This document shows positions 32,139 through 42,289 of a DNA stretch of 64,000 nt, piece by piece. This DNA is from Halospina denitrificans (GTDB lineage Bacteria > Pseudomonadota > Gammaproteobacteria > Pseudomonadales > Oleiphilaceae): the NCBI RefSeq assembly GCF_004364635.1, contig NZ_SOAX01000007.1, positions 62,001 to 126,000 on the forward strand. Direction: 5' to 3'. Made by a program: the position numbers and the translations under genes. The notes beneath the pieces were generated by a model. The model worked only from the letters and a program-made list of their open reading frames with translations, made no database searches and was not told where the DNA came from. How positions within the stretch are numbered: position 1 is the first letter of the stretch; each line of letters begins with the position of its first letter.

Positions 32139-35100
32139 GCTCCATGCCCAGCCACTGAACGCCGCCGAACTGCCGCTGGCGGGCCGCCACCTGATCGAGG
32201 CCAGCGCCGGCACCGGCAAGACCTTCAACATCACCCGCCTCTACCTGCGCCTGCTGCTGGAGAAGGAGCTGCCGGTGGAGCAGATCCTGGTGATGACCTT
32301 CACCCGCGCCGCCACCGCCGAGCTCAAGGGGCGTCTGGGCCGGGAGATCCAGCGCGTCCACGATGAGTGGGACAAGCTGGACGATGACTTCTTCGCCCGG
32401 CTTCGGGAGACCATGCCCGCCCATAAGGCCCGGATACTGCTGCAACGCGCCCTGCTCTGCCTGGACGACGCGGCCATCTACACCATCCACAGCTTCTGCA
32501 AGCGCGCCCTCACCCAGCAGGCCTTCGCCAGCGGCATCAGCTTCCAGGCGGAGCTGGAGTCCGACACCAGCGAGCTGATGATGGAGGCGCTGGAGGACTG
32601 GTATCGGATCGAGGCGCGCGGGCCGGACTTCCGCCGGCTCCATCGTTATTACGCGACGCCGGAGGCCTTCGGCGCCGCCTGGGGGCGGATCATCAACAGC
32701 AGTGATGAGGTGCCCGAACCGGCGATAACAGATCCCAAGCCCGCCTGGCAGGCGTTCCGGGATGCCTGGGAGGACGAGGCGGACGCCTTTTTCCAGCTCA
32801 ACGTCAAGAAACGGACTACGCCCGAAACCCAACAGGCATGGGCGGACATTATGGAAGAACTGGATGCCTGGAGCCGCGAGCCCTGGCCGGGCGAAGTGCC
32901 GGATGTCTTTGGTGGCGACTTCACCAAGGGTGCCTTCAGTACCGCCAAGAAAACCGAGGCAATGCCGGCACTGGCAGCCCTGACTGAGACCCTGGCCGAC
33001 TTCGACCAGAGCTGCCGCGCCTGGTGGGCCTGGAAGGGCATCCACTACGCCCGGGACCACCTCAACCAGAGCAAGGACCGCCTGGACCAGCTCGACTTCA
33101 ACGACCTGATCCGCCTCCTGCGCCAGCGCCTCCAGGACCACGAGGGCGGCCCGGCGCTCGCGAGAAAGCTCGGCGCCCAGTTCCCCGCCGCCCTGGTGGA
33201 CGAGTTCCAGGACACGGACCCGGACCAGTACGCCATACTCCGCGCCATCTACCAGCGCCCGGACGCCGACGACGCCTTCCTGTGCCTGATCGGCGACCCC
33301 AAGCAGGCCATCTACGGCTTCCGGGGCGGGGATGTGTTCGCCTACCTCAAGGCCCGGTCCGACGCCCAGCACTACTGGGTCATGGACACCAACTTCCGCT
33401 CCTGCCACGACGTCATCCAGGGCTACAACCGCCTCTTCTTCGGGCAACCTCTCGATGCTCCTGAAGGCAGCGAGGTATTCGGCTTCGGCATCCACTACAC
33501 GCCGGTGAATACGGGCAAGAAAGACCTCCCCGGCCTGACCGATCCCGCCGACAGGGCCGGCTTCCAGTGGGGGCTGCTGCCCGGCGAGCCCAACGACAAG
33601 GGCAAGGTCCAGGGCTACAACAAGGACGGCCAGAATCATCTGGCCGACTGGAGCGCCCGGGAAATCCGCCGCCTCCTGGCGGAAGCCCGGCTGGCGGATG
33701 GGGAAGCGGACGAACCCTCGGAACGCCCCGTGCGCCCCGGCGACATCGCCATCCTCGTGCGCGACCGCAACGAGGCCGCCGTCATGCAGGACGCGCTGCG
33801 GGAACAGACCCTCAATGCCGTCTACCTGAGCGCCCGGGACAACGTCATGGACAGCCCGGAGGCGGACAGCCTCTACAGGGCCCTGAACGGCATACTGGAC
33901 CTGGAGGACGACCGCGCCCTGATCGCCGCCCTGGCCACGCCCTGGTTCGGCTACGACACAGCGGCGCTCCACCACCTGCAGCAGGACGAACACGCCTGGG
34001 CCCGTGCCCTGGAGGAAGTCCACGACCTGCGCCAGCGCTGGCTCAACCAGGGCTTCATGACCATGGCCCTGCGCCTGCTCCAGCGCCATGCCCATCCCGA
34101 GCCGCAACGCCACGAGCGGCTCCTGACCAACAGCATCCACCTGCTGGAACTGCTCCAGGAAGCCAGCCAGAAGCACCGCCAACCGCGCGCGCTGCTTCAT
34201 TGGTTCCAACAGTCCATGGAAGAGGCAAACACCGCCGGCGCCGGGGAGACCCAGCAGCTGCGGCTGGAGAACGACGCCAACCTGATCCAGATCGTCACCC
34301 TGCACGGCGCCAAGGGCCTGGAATACCCGGTGGTCTTCCTGCCCTTCGTCAGCTACGGCAAGCAGCCGAAGCACGATAAGGCGCTGCTGGTGCGCTACCA
34401 CGACCGCGACGACTATTCGGCCCAACAGGTCCTGAACCCCGGCAAGCAGGAACTGACCTGGTTTGCGGAGGAGCAGATCGCCGAGGAAATACGCCTGCTC
34501 TACGTGGGCGCAACCCGGGCCGAACGCCGCATCTACCTGCTGGCGGCCGACTTCAAGCAGTTCCAGTTTTCGCCGCTGGCGCGCTGCTTCGCCACGGAGC
34601 GATTCGATGCCCTGCAGGCCACCCTGGAAACCCATGCCACCGAAGGTACCTGCGGCCTCATCGACCTGAACGAAACACCGGTAACCGCCCCCGAGATCCC
34701 GGAGGACACCCCGGAAACCCAGCCCGAACCCGCCGTCTTCCAGGGCCGCATCGAACGGGACTGGTGGCTCAGCTCCTTCTCGGCACTGACCCGCAACGCG
34801 CGCCACGGCGGCCTCTCGACCCCGGACCGGGACCAGGACGAACCGGAAACCCCGGCCGATACCCGGGAACAGGGCTCTCTACGCTTCACACTGCCCCGGG
34901 GCGCGGAAGCGGGGAACCTTCTCCACGACCTGTTGGAATGGCTGGACTTCCCCAATCCGGATTACGACGGGCTGATCCGCCGCGCGGCGGAACGCTACCC
35001 CATGCTGCTCGATCCGTTCGAGGAGAAACAGGAGGCGCTGGCCAAATGGCTGCGCGAGATCCTGCAGACACCCCTGGCCAGCGGCGCCCGGCTGGCGGAC

Positions 35101-35601
35101 CTGACCAGCCAGAACACGCTGCGCGAGACCGCCTTCTACTTCCCCATGAACAGCCAGCAGGCCCGGGGCCGGCTTGCGCGCATCCTGGCCCGGCATCGTA
35201 ACGACGCGGACGTGATCCTGGCCGAGCCGCCAACGCTGAAAGGCATGCTCCACGGCTTCGTGGACCTCATCTACCAATGGCAGGGCCGCTTCTACGTGGT
35301 GGACTACAAGTCCAGCTTCCTGGGGGATCGCTTAAGCGACTACCGGGAACCCCAGCTCACGGACAGCATCCGCCGCAGCTACTACGACCTCCAGTACCTG
35401 CTCTACAGCCTGGCCCTGCACCGCTACCTGCGCACCCGGCTGCCCGACTACGACCCGAAGCAGCACCTGGGCGGCGTGGAATACCTCTACCTACGGGGCA
35501 TGGCACCGGACGCCCCGGGCGGCGTCTACCACTGCGAGGCGGACATCGAGGCCATTGAGGCGCTGGACGCCTTCTTTACCGGCGAGGAGGTGACCCCATG
35601 A
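32131..35601 (+). CDS. recB: exodeoxyribonuclease V beta subunit RecB
   Basis: 1156 residues. UvrD-type 3'-5' helicase motifs: Walker A EASAGTGKTFNITRLYL (about 24-40), FTRAATAELKGRL, IHSFCKRAL, the Walker B block LVDEFQDTDPDQYAIL, GDPKQAIYGFRGGD, LHGAKGLEYPVVFLPF and LYVGATRAERR. The C-terminal nuclease domain has VVDYKSSFLG near 1056-1065, where the Asp and Lys match the E. coli D1080/K1082 pair that cuts DNA. It starts inside recC (ATGAGTGA) and ends inside recD (ATGA), so the three are translationally coupled. Confidence 0.96.
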   Translation: MSELHAQPLNAAELPLAGRHLIEASAGTGKTFNITRLYLRLLLEKELPVEQILVMTFTRAATAELKGRLGREIQRVHDEWDKLDDDFFARLRETMPAHKARILLQRALLCLDDAAIYTIHSFCKRALTQQAFASGISFQAELESDTSELMMEALEDWYRIEARGPDFRRLHRYYATPEAFGAAWGRIINSSDEVPEPAITDPKPAWQAFRDAWEDEADAFFQLNVKKRTTPETQQAWADIMEELDAWSREPWPGEVPDVFGGDFTKGAFSTAKKTEAMPALAALTETLADFDQSCRAWWAWKGIHYARDHLNQSKDRLDQLDFNDLIRLLRQRLQDHEGGPALARKLGAQFPAALVDEFQDTDPDQYAILRAIYQRPDADDAFLCLIGDPKQAIYGFRGGDVFAYLKARSDAQHYWVMDTNFRSCHDVIQGYNRLFFGQPLDAPEGSEVFGFGIHYTPVNTGKKDLPGLTDPADRAGFQWGLLPGEPNDKGKVQGYNKDGQNHLADWSAREIRRLLAEARLADGEADEPSERPVRPGDIAILVRDRNEAAVMQDALREQTLNAVYLSARDNVMDSPEADSLYRALNGILDLEDDRALIAALATPWFGYDTAALHHLQQDEHAWARALEEVHDLRQRWLNQGFMTMALRLLQRHAHPEPQRHERLLTNSIHLLELLQEASQKHRQPRALLHWFQQSMEEANTAGAGETQQLRLENDANLIQIVTLHGAKGLEYPVVFLPFVSYGKQPKHDKALLVRYHDRDDYSAQQVLNPGKQELTWFAEEQIAEEIRLLYVGATRAERRIYLLAADFKQFQFSPLARCFATERFDALQATLETHATEGTCGLIDLNETPVTAPEIPEDTPETQPEPAVFQGRIERDWWLSSFSALTRNARHGGLSTPDRDQDEPETPADTREQGSLRFTLPRGAEAGNLLHDLLEWLDFPNPDYDGLIRRAAERYPMLLDPFEEKQEALAKWLREILQTPLASGARLADLTSQNTLRETAFYFPMNSQQARGRLARILARHRNDADVILAEPPTLKGMLHGFVDLIYQWQGRFYVVDYKSSFLGDRLSDYREPQLTDSIRRSYYDLQYLLYSLALHRYLRTRLPDYDPKQHLGGVEYLYLRGMAPDAPGGVYHCEADIEAIEALDAFFTGEEVTP

Positions 35602-37379
35602 CAACGGCCCCCGACACCGCTGCCATCGACCGTTTCCTGGCCGACCACCTCTGCGACTGGCTGGACTGCCGCGACGACTGGCTCTGGTACAGCATCCTGG
35701 CGGTCAGCGAGGCCCTGCGCGAAGGCCACAGCTGCCTGAACCTGGCCTGCTGGGCCAGTGCCACCGCCTGGGCGACGGACGAGGATCCCGGCTACCGCTT
35801 TCCGGAGCTGGATGACTGGCTGAACAAACTGGACCAGCTCCCCATCGGCCCCGGGGACGCGGCGCCCCTGGTACTGGACCAGCAACGCCTCTACCTGCGC
35901 CGCTACTGGCGCTTTGAAACCGAACTGGCCGACTCTATCCGTAGCCGTCTGGAGCCCGTGCCGATTGAGGACGCAGACACCGCAAAAAACAGCCTTAGCC
36001 GCCTCTTTCCCAGCATGCAGGACGGCACGGAAACCGACTGGCAGGCCGCCGCCGCCGCCAACGCCCTCTTCCAGAAACTGAGCGTGATCGCCGGCGGCCC
36101 TGGCACGGGCAAGACCTTCACCGTCACCCGACTGCTCGCCCTGCTGGCGGAAACCGAAGCCACGGGGAACGAAAGCCCGCTTCGCGTCCGCATGGCCGCC
36201 CCCACCGGCAAGGCCGCCCAGCGCCTGGGCGAATCCGTGCGCGAGGCCCGCCAGGCCCTGGCGAATGCCGTTGCCCCGGAAACACTGGCGCTGATCCCGG
36301 ACGAGGCCACCACCCTGCACCGCCTGCTCGGTGTCATCCCCCACCAGGTGCATTTCCGCCACAACCGGGACAACCCCCTGGCCCTGGACGTGCTGCTGGT
36401 GGACGAGGTCTCCATGATCGACCTGCCCATGATGACCCGCCTGTTCCGGGCCCTGCCGGACCATGCCCGGATCATCCTCCTGGGCGACCCGGACCAGCTC
36501 CCCTCGGTAGCCGCCGGCTCCGTCCTCGCGGACCTCGCCCTGCGCCCCCATCCGGGCTATTCAACACAACGGCAACAGCAGCTCGCGCAACTGGGCCTGT
36601 CCGTGGAAACCGGGAGCACCCAGTCCGCCGACTACCTGAGCTACCTCTACCGCAGCCGCCGTTTCAGCGACACTGGCGGCATCGGCAAGCTGGCCCGGCA
36701 GGTGATGGACGGTGACGCGGAAGGCAGCCTGGAAACACTGAAAACCGAGGAGGACGGACTGGCCTGGATCGAGCCGGAGCAGGTGCCCGCGCAGATCGAA
36801 CACTGGGTCTCCCAGTGGTACGCCCCCATCGCGGCAGCCGACAACCGGGACGCCGCCTTCGCGGCCCTGGCGGAATTCCGCCTGCTCTGCCCCACCCGGG
36901 TCGGCCCCCTGGGCTCGGTGGCGCTGAACGAACGGATCCTGAAACGCCTCAACCCGGAAGGACGCCCCTTCTACCGGGGCCAGCCCATCATGGTCACCGA
37001 GAACCACTATGGCCTGGGCCTGTTCAACGGCGACATCGGCCTGATCTGGCCGGACGAGGACAGCGACAACCAGCTCCTGGCCTGGTTCCCGGACGCCGAC
37101 GGCTACCGCCCCCTGGCACCCGGCCGTCTGCCACCTGTCGAGACCGTCTACGCCATGACCATCCACAAGACCCAGGGCTCGGAATTCGAGCGGGTAGCCC
37201 TGATCCTGCCGGAACAGAGTCACAACGTCGTCAGCCGCGAACTGCTCTATACAGGGCTGACCCGCGCCCGGTCACAGGCCATGATCTGCGGACGCGCCGA
37301 CGTCTGGAAGGCGGGCGTGCGCAATCCGGTGGAGCGGCATTCGGGGTTGGCGGAGCGACTCTTTGCGGCGCGAAACTGA
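35598..37379 (+). CDS. recD: exodeoxyribonuclease V alpha subunit RecD
   Basis: 593 residues. SF1B 5'-3' helicase: Walker A IAGGPGTGKTFTVTRLLALL (about 160-178), MAAPTGKAAQRLGESV, Walker B VLLVDEVSMIDLPMM, GDPDQLPSVAAGSVLADL, and the C-terminal YAMTIHKTQGSEFERVALILP and LLYTGLTRARSQ. RecD is the fast motor and regulator of RecBCD. Its ATG overlaps the recB stop by four bases. Its stop (37377-37379) directly abuts the stop of the convergent hydrolase gene with no base between. Confidence 0.96.
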   Translation: MTTAPDTAAIDRFLADHLCDWLDCRDDWLWYSILAVSEALREGHSCLNLACWASATAWATDEDPGYRFPELDDWLNKLDQLPIGPGDAAPLVLDQQRLYLRRYWRFETELADSIRSRLEPVPIEDADTAKNSLSRLFPSMQDGTETDWQAAAAANALFQKLSVIAGGPGTGKTFTVTRLLALLAETEATGNESPLRVRMAAPTGKAAQRLGESVREARQALANAVAPETLALIPDEATTLHRLLGVIPHQVHFRHNRDNPLALDVLLVDEVSMIDLPMMTRLFRALPDHARIILLGDPDQLPSVAAGSVLADLALRPHPGYSTQRQQQLAQLGLSVETGSTQSADYLSYLYRSRRFSDTGGIGKLARQVMDGDAEGSLETLKTEEDGLAWIEPEQVPAQIEHWVSQWYAPIAAADNRDAAFAALAEFRLLCPTRVGPLGSVALNERILKRLNPEGRPFYRGQPIMVTENHYGLGLFNGDIGLIWPDEDSDNQLLAWFPDADGYRPLAPGRLPPVETVYAMTIHKTQGSEFERVALILPEQSHNVVSRELLYTGLTRARSQAMICGRADVWKAGVRNPVERHSGLAERLFAARN

Positions 37380-38324
37380 CTAAGGAGACTCGGAGGACAG
37401 CCACTTCTCCAACTCCGGCCATACCTCTTCTGCGGCATCGGCCCCGATCAGCATGTCCACGTGCTGGTAGTCCTTTCGGAACCCGGCGTTCCTGCCAAGC
37501 TCACAAAAGGTCTTGGAGGGCGCCTGGATGCTGTCGAAGAAGGCCCGACAGCCTTCCGGAGGATCAAGGCCGTCCGCGCTCCCCGCCGCAGCAAAAACCG
37601 GTACCCGGATGTCATCAAGCCCCTGGCCGTAATCGTCACCCTGCAGGGACTGCCACTTGCCGGTTTTCTTCCAGTGGATGGCCTCGTTCATGATGCCCGG
37701 CGGCTCGTCCTCCCCACCCATGCCGAGCAACCGGGCCGGGAAACGCCCAAGACCGGAGATGGTGGAGCGGAGCAGCCAGGTTACCGGCGCAAACCTCAGG
37801 TAGCGTTGCCCTTGCTGAAACTGGCTCCCGAACAGCGCGATGGCGGATACATTATCCTGGCTCAGCCAACCGCCTGAGAGGGCGGCCACAATATAGACGC
37901 CGCCATAGGAATGGCCAACCCACCGCTGGCGCTGATTCAGAACGCGTCCCTGGATAAAGCCCGCAACCGATGGCAGGTCCTGGCTGACAACATCCCTGAT
38001 GGTCCATTCGCTGTAGCGCCGCCCTTCCATGGAATAACCATGCCCGCGTGTTTCGGGAATCCAGACGTCGTAGCCCCGGTCGTAAAGATAGGCGGCAAGC
38101 CCCTTCCCGGAACGGGATATCCAGAAACGCCGGTTGCTGTAGGTACCATGCACCAGCACCACAACCGGCCGATCGGCATTAAAAGGCGGTGTTCCCACGC
38201 GATGAAGGGTAAGCCTTTCATTATCACCGGTTAGGACCCCGTAACGAGTCAGCGTGTAATCGCCGCAGTTTTCCGTCGTCGGTTCAGCCGCGTCCGCCAT
38301 GGCTGCATCACTTGTGTATTCCAT
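37380..38324 (-). CDS. alpha/beta hydrolase (lipase-like)
   Basis: 314 residues, start ATG with AGGAGG upstream. Alpha/beta-hydrolase fold with oxyanion block VVVLVHGTYSNRRFW (about 54-68), a RGHGYSMEGRRYSEWTIRDVV stretch, the nucleophile elbow GHSYGG (Ser139), an acid region FAAAGSADGLDPPEG and a probable catalytic His in DYQHVDMLIG. No signal peptide, so likely cytoplasmic. Closest in style to lysosomal-lipase or polyhydroxyalkanoate-related hydrolases; the substrate is unknown. It shares a 238-bp divergent region with the DUF6351 gene. Confidence 0.82.
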   Translation of the reverse strand: MEYTSDAAMADAAEPTTENCGDYTLTRYGVLTGDNERLTLHRVGTPPFNADRPVVVLVHGTYSNRRFWISRSGKGLAAYLYDRGYDVWIPETRGHGYSMEGRRYSEWTIRDVVSQDLPSVAGFIQGRVLNQRQRWVGHSYGGVYIVAALSGGWLSQDNVSAIALFGSQFQQGQRYLRFAPVTWLLRSTISGLGRFPARLLGMGGEDEPPGIMNEAIHWKKTGKWQSLQGDDYGQGLDDIRVPVFAAAGSADGLDPPEGCRAFFDSIQAPSKTFCELGRNAGFRKDYQHVDMLIGADAAEEVWPELEKWLSSESP

Positions 38325-38562
38325 GCTCGGGCCTCCTTGCGTTCCGGTTCAATATCCAGCGCCCTGACCATTATTTTCCGCCCCGGCGTCACGGATCTGA
38401 GACAGACGTCAAAATAAGCAAACTGGTCACAGAATAAAGATTCTCGACGTCATGATTGCAGCCGGTTAGAGTCGGTTATTAAGAGCGTTGTGTTTCCAGG
38501 ATGATGTCGGACGGCTGTCGGCGCTTAATAAAGGAATATTCCATCGTCAGGAGGGCACAACC

Positions 38563-40920
38563 ATGCCGGCAATCACAACCTCCGCATGCCTTTCCGCCAC
38601 CATTACAGCAGCGCTCAGCCTTGGTTCCGCCGCAGCCCTGGCCAAGGGGCCACCCCAGCTGCCACCGGGGCATTCAAAGAACATCGGAATTTCCGTGCTC
38701 TCCAGCGCGCCCGATCAGGTCAGCGGTGGCGATGCCCGTATCGCCATTGAAGCGCCCCCGGGACAGCGAAAAAAACTATCCCTGACACTGAACGGGGAGC
38801 CGGTGGACCTGGGTCGGGTTGAAGGCGGCCAGCGCCGCATTGAAAGCGTGATCGAGGGCCTGGAAAGGGGCGACAATGAACTGAATCTGAGCCATGAGCG
38901 CTTCGGCCAGGTGCAGACACTGACGCTGACCAACCATCCCATCACCGGCCCCATTTTTTCCGGCCCCCAGCAGTCGCCCTTCATCTGCATGACGCCCCAT
39001 GAGTTCGGCATTGAGCCCCAGGTGGACTCAGAGGACCCTCCCGGGTTCAAGGTCTATAACGACGCCGGCGACACCGTGATCGGCTACAGCACCAACTGCT
39101 CCATTGAGCCGTTCATCACCTACTCCTATCGCACCACGGACGGCGAATGGCGTGACTGGCCGGAAGATGGAGAGCGACCAGACGACCTGGCGCAGACCGA
39201 AACCATCGACGGCAATACGGTGGACTTTGTGGTGCGTGTTGAACGCGGCACGATCAACCGCTTCATCTACAGCTACGCCATGCTGGTGGACCCGGACCGG
39301 ATTGGCGATGATGAGGATGGCCCAGACACCAGTCGCTGGAACCAGCGCCTCGTTTACCAGTTCCAGGGCGGCGTGGCCATCGGGCACACCCAGGGTGAAT
39401 GGGCCCAGCGCCTGGCCATGAACGAGGATGTGCTCGGGCTGGGTCACGCCATTGCTTACTCCACCGGCAACAGCACGGACGTGCACTACAACCTGCAGCT
39501 GGGCGGTGAAACCGCATTGATGACCAAGGAGCGCTTTATTGAGCGCTATGGCGTGCCGGACTACACCCTTGGCCTGGGCGGCTCCGGTGGCGCCATCCAG
39601 CAGTACGTCTACGGTCAGAATCACCCGGACCTGCTGGATGCAGCCATTCCCCAACGCTCCTACCCGGACATGGTCACCCAGACCATTCACGTCGGCGACT
39701 GTGAGCTACTGGAACACTACATGGATGCCACCGACCGCAATAATCCGTTCTGGCAGGTTACGGACAACCGCAGCCTGCTGGTGGGCCTCAACGCCACCAA
39801 CTTCCTGGGCAATCCCTTCTACGACGTCCAGCGTGCCCTGGGCTTTGCCGCTGCACCGGGCATGACCGAGTGCGTGCCGGCCTGGCGTGGCCTGTCACCG
39901 CTGGTGCTCAATCCCAACTTCGGTTCTGTACCGGAAATGCAGCGCTGGGCGCCGCAGTCGGATATCGCGGACATCGAATGGACCCACATGGATGATCTGC
40001 GCAATATCTACGGCGTCGGCGACGACGGCTACGCCAGGCGAGCCGTGGACAACGTGGGCGTTCAGTACGGCCTGAAGGCCTTCCGCAATGGCGAGATCGG
40101 AGCGGAGCAGTTCCTGAAGGTCAACGCCAAAGTGGGTGGCTGGAAGCCGAGCGACGAGGCCGTCCAGGAAGGCTTTCCGTTCATTGGGGATCCGACGCCC
40201 GCCAATTTCGACCCCTGGAGCCGCCGCAACATGATGCTGAGCGACTCGAACGAGCCGGCACCGCGTCACGAGGGCAACCTGGAGGCTATCCGGTCGCTCT
40301 ACGAAACCGGCATGATCTTCCACGGTGACATCGAGATACCGATCCTCGATATCCGCGACTACATGGAACCCATACTGGATATGCACAACGCCCACCAGTC
40401 CTTCGCCACCCGCCAGCGCATCCGCAACGAGATGGGCACGGCCGAACACCAGAAGATCTGGTTCTCGGGCATTGGTCCCAGGCCCTACCCCGGCTCCCAG
40501 TTCAACATGACATTGCGGGCCCTGAAGGTCATGGACGAATGGATGGGCAATATCCTCCGCAATCCGAAACAGAGTATCGCAAAGAACCGGCCGGAGGCCG
40601 CCGTGGATACCTGCTTTGGCTACCAGGGAGACATCATTGCCGCCGGTAAGAACGTCTGGAGCGGCATCCTGGATGACGGTGGCGAAGGCGCCTGTACCCG
40701 GGAATTCCCGGTCTACACGACCTCGCGGATCGAGGCGGGTGGCCCCATCACCGGGGACGTGTTCAAGTGCCAGCTCAAGCCGGTATCCGAGGCGCTGAAT
40801 GACGGCACCTACGGCAGCCACAGCTTTACGCCGGAGCAGGTGGAACGACTGCAGGCAATCCATCCGGAGGGCGTCTGCGACTACGACCGCCCCAGTGCCG
40901 GCCGTCCCGCCAGCCTTTAA
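38563..40920 (+). CDS. secreted DUF6351 alpha/beta-hydrolase-type protein
   Basis: 785 residues from the ATG at 38563 (AGGAGG upstream). A Sec signal peptide ends near ALAKG. An N-terminal beta-sandwich (about 35-140, KNIGISVLSSAPDQVSGGDARIAIEAPPG) precedes a large hydrolase-like region with LGLGGSGGAIQQ, where Ser341 is the likely nucleophile (GxSGG). The length and blocks such as GPIFSGPQQSPFICMTPHEFG fit the DUF6351 family of large secreted bacterial proteins without known activity; resemblance to tannase/feruloyl-esterase-like enzymes is only suggestive. Several cysteines (CMT, TNCSIEP, GDCELLEH, TECVPAW, DTCFGYQ, GACTREF, FKCQL, GVCDY) imply periplasmic disulphides. The S41 peptidase gene follows after 15 bp. 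Confidence 0.78.
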   Translation: MPAITTSACLSATITAALSLGSAAALAKGPPQLPPGHSKNIGISVLSSAPDQVSGGDARIAIEAPPGQRKKLSLTLNGEPVDLGRVEGGQRRIESVIEGLERGDNELNLSHERFGQVQTLTLTNHPITGPIFSGPQQSPFICMTPHEFGIEPQVDSEDPPGFKVYNDAGDTVIGYSTNCSIEPFITYSYRTTDGEWRDWPEDGERPDDLAQTETIDGNTVDFVVRVERGTINRFIYSYAMLVDPDRIGDDEDGPDTSRWNQRLVYQFQGGVAIGHTQGEWAQRLAMNEDVLGLGHAIAYSTGNSTDVHYNLQLGGETALMTKERFIERYGVPDYTLGLGGSGGAIQQYVYGQNHPDLLDAAIPQRSYPDMVTQTIHVGDCELLEHYMDATDRNNPFWQVTDNRSLLVGLNATNFLGNPFYDVQRALGFAAAPGMTECVPAWRGLSPLVLNPNFGSVPEMQRWAPQSDIADIEWTHMDDLRNIYGVGDDGYARRAVDNVGVQYGLKAFRNGEIGAEQFLKVNAKVGGWKPSDEAVQEGFPFIGDPTPANFDPWSRRNMMLSDSNEPAPRHEGNLEAIRSLYETGMIFHGDIEIPILDIRDYMEPILDMHNAHQSFATRQRIRNEMGTAEHQKIWFSGIGPRPYPGSQFNMTLRALKVMDEWMGNILRNPKQSIAKNRPEAAVDTCFGYQGDIIAAGKNVWSGILDDGGEGACTREFPVYTTSRIEAGGPITGDVFKCQLKPVSEALNDGTYGSHSFTPEQVERLQAIHPEGVCDYDRPSAGRPASL

Positions 40921-40935
40921 TTTGGAGCGACGCCA

Positions 40936-42288
40936 ATGCAGGCTGACATTCAGCAAGACTCCATTCCTTCCGTGCGGGAGTTCCATGCCCTTGAGGGCGT
41001 CTGGCGCTCCCGCGGTTACGGCAAACTCCTGCTGATCAAGGGGGATGGCTACATCCTTCACGAAGAGACGGGAGTAAGCTGTCTGCCGGTTGAGCGGGGC
41101 AAGCTCCGGGATCTGGCGGAACGCTATCACGACCTCTCAATTTCCCCGGGCGGACAGGCTTTCAGTGTTCGCCGCGCAACGGGAGTCACCCGAGTGAGCT
41201 TTTACCGGCTCAGACACCTGCCGGACGCCTTTTCCGAAACCGAACTCAGGGACCCGAATGACCCGGAATACAACTTCGAGGTGTTCTGGCATACCTTTGC
41301 GGAGCATTACGCCCTGTTCGACACGAAAAAGGTCAATTGGGAGAGGACCTACTGGCAATACCGGCCGCTTGTCTCGGGAGAGACCGAGCCCGAGGAACTG
41401 TTTTCCATCATGACCGCCATGCTCCGCCCGCTGCGCGACGGTCATGTGCGCCTGGATGCACACTGGAGCCACTACAGCGCGGAGGCCCAGCTGGCACTCT
41501 ACACGCGCCTGGAGAAGGAGCTGGAAAAGGCGGGCGATGACCGGGACGTGCCGGGCTACCTCGCCGAGCTCCGGGAGTGGCTGCATGACGTCCTCCATGA
41601 GGATTACCTGGGCGGCAGGGTCCGCCACGACGCCCATCACCTGGTGGAGTGGGGGCAGCTGAGCGATAACACGGGCTTTCTCAACCTCCGGGCCATGGCT
41701 GGCCAGAGTGGTCATATCGGCTGCCCCGCCGAGGATCTCGAGGTTACCGATTCCCTCATGCAGAAGGTCCTGGGGGAGATTGGTGACCTGCCCAACCTGG
41801 TGGTGGACATCCGGGGTAACGGGGGTGGCTATGACGGGGTGGCACTGCGTTTCGCGGCCTACCTGACGGACCGCAAGCGCATGGCCTTCTCCAAGGCTGC
41901 CCGCCATTGCAACGGTTTTACCGGCAGGCAGCCCATTTACGTGACTCCGGCATCAGCTGGCACCTACAGCGGCAACATCTACCTGCTGACCAGCGAACTC
42001 ACCGCCAGCGCCGCCGAAATCCTTGTGCTGGCACTGCTCCAGCATCCCCGTGTTACCCGCATCGGCGAACCCACCCAGGGCATCCTGTCCGACACTCTGG
42101 AGCGCCATCTCCCCAATGGCTGGCATCTGACCCTGTCCAACGAGATCTACCGGGCCTTTGACGAGACCCTTTACGAGGATGTGGGGATTCCGCCACACAT
42201 CCCCATGGACTTCCTGGATCGCAGGGGGCGGGATCTGGATCGGGATCCGATGCTGGACCGGGTGCTGGAAATCACCTCAAAGGGCTGA
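40936..42288 (+). CDS. S41-family (C-terminal processing) peptidase without PDZ
   Basis: 450 residues, MQADIQQDSIPSVREFHALEGVW, GGAG eight bases upstream. The catalytic half (about 235-440) has the S41 pattern: GFLNLRAMAGQ, LPNLVVDIRGNGGGYDGVALRFAAYLTDR, then LTSELTASAAEILVLALLQHPRVTRIGEPTQG, with Ser358 as likely nucleophile. The N-terminal part contains a small EVFWHTFAEHYALFDTKKVNWERTY block, typical of tricorn-like/TSP members that lack PDZ. No signal peptide is visible, in contrast to the secreted neighbour upstream; if both are one operon (15-bp gap), they act in different compartments. Substrate unknown. Confidence 0.8.
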   Translation: MQADIQQDSIPSVREFHALEGVWRSRGYGKLLLIKGDGYILHEETGVSCLPVERGKLRDLAERYHDLSISPGGQAFSVRRATGVTRVSFYRLRHLPDAFSETELRDPNDPEYNFEVFWHTFAEHYALFDTKKVNWERTYWQYRPLVSGETEPEELFSIMTAMLRPLRDGHVRLDAHWSHYSAEAQLALYTRLEKELEKAGDDRDVPGYLAELREWLHDVLHEDYLGGRVRHDAHHLVEWGQLSDNTGFLNLRAMAGQSGHIGCPAEDLEVTDSLMQKVLGEIGDLPNLVVDIRGNGGGYDGVALRFAAYLTDRKRMAFSKAARHCNGFTGRQPIYVTPASAGTYSGNIYLLTSELTASAAEILVLALLQHPRVTRIGEPTQGILSDTLERHLPNGWHLTLSNEIYRAFDETLYEDVGIPPHIPMDFLDRRGRDLDRDPMLDRVLEITSKG

Positions 42289-42289
42289 A

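Noticed and set aside
31801-34806. 1001-codon open frame on the minus strand opposite recC/recB
   Set aside because: It lies wholly inside well-supported recC and recB coding sequence; the low-complexity Val/Gly/Gln/Leu composition is what high-GC codon bias creates in an antisense frame, and no domain is recognisable.
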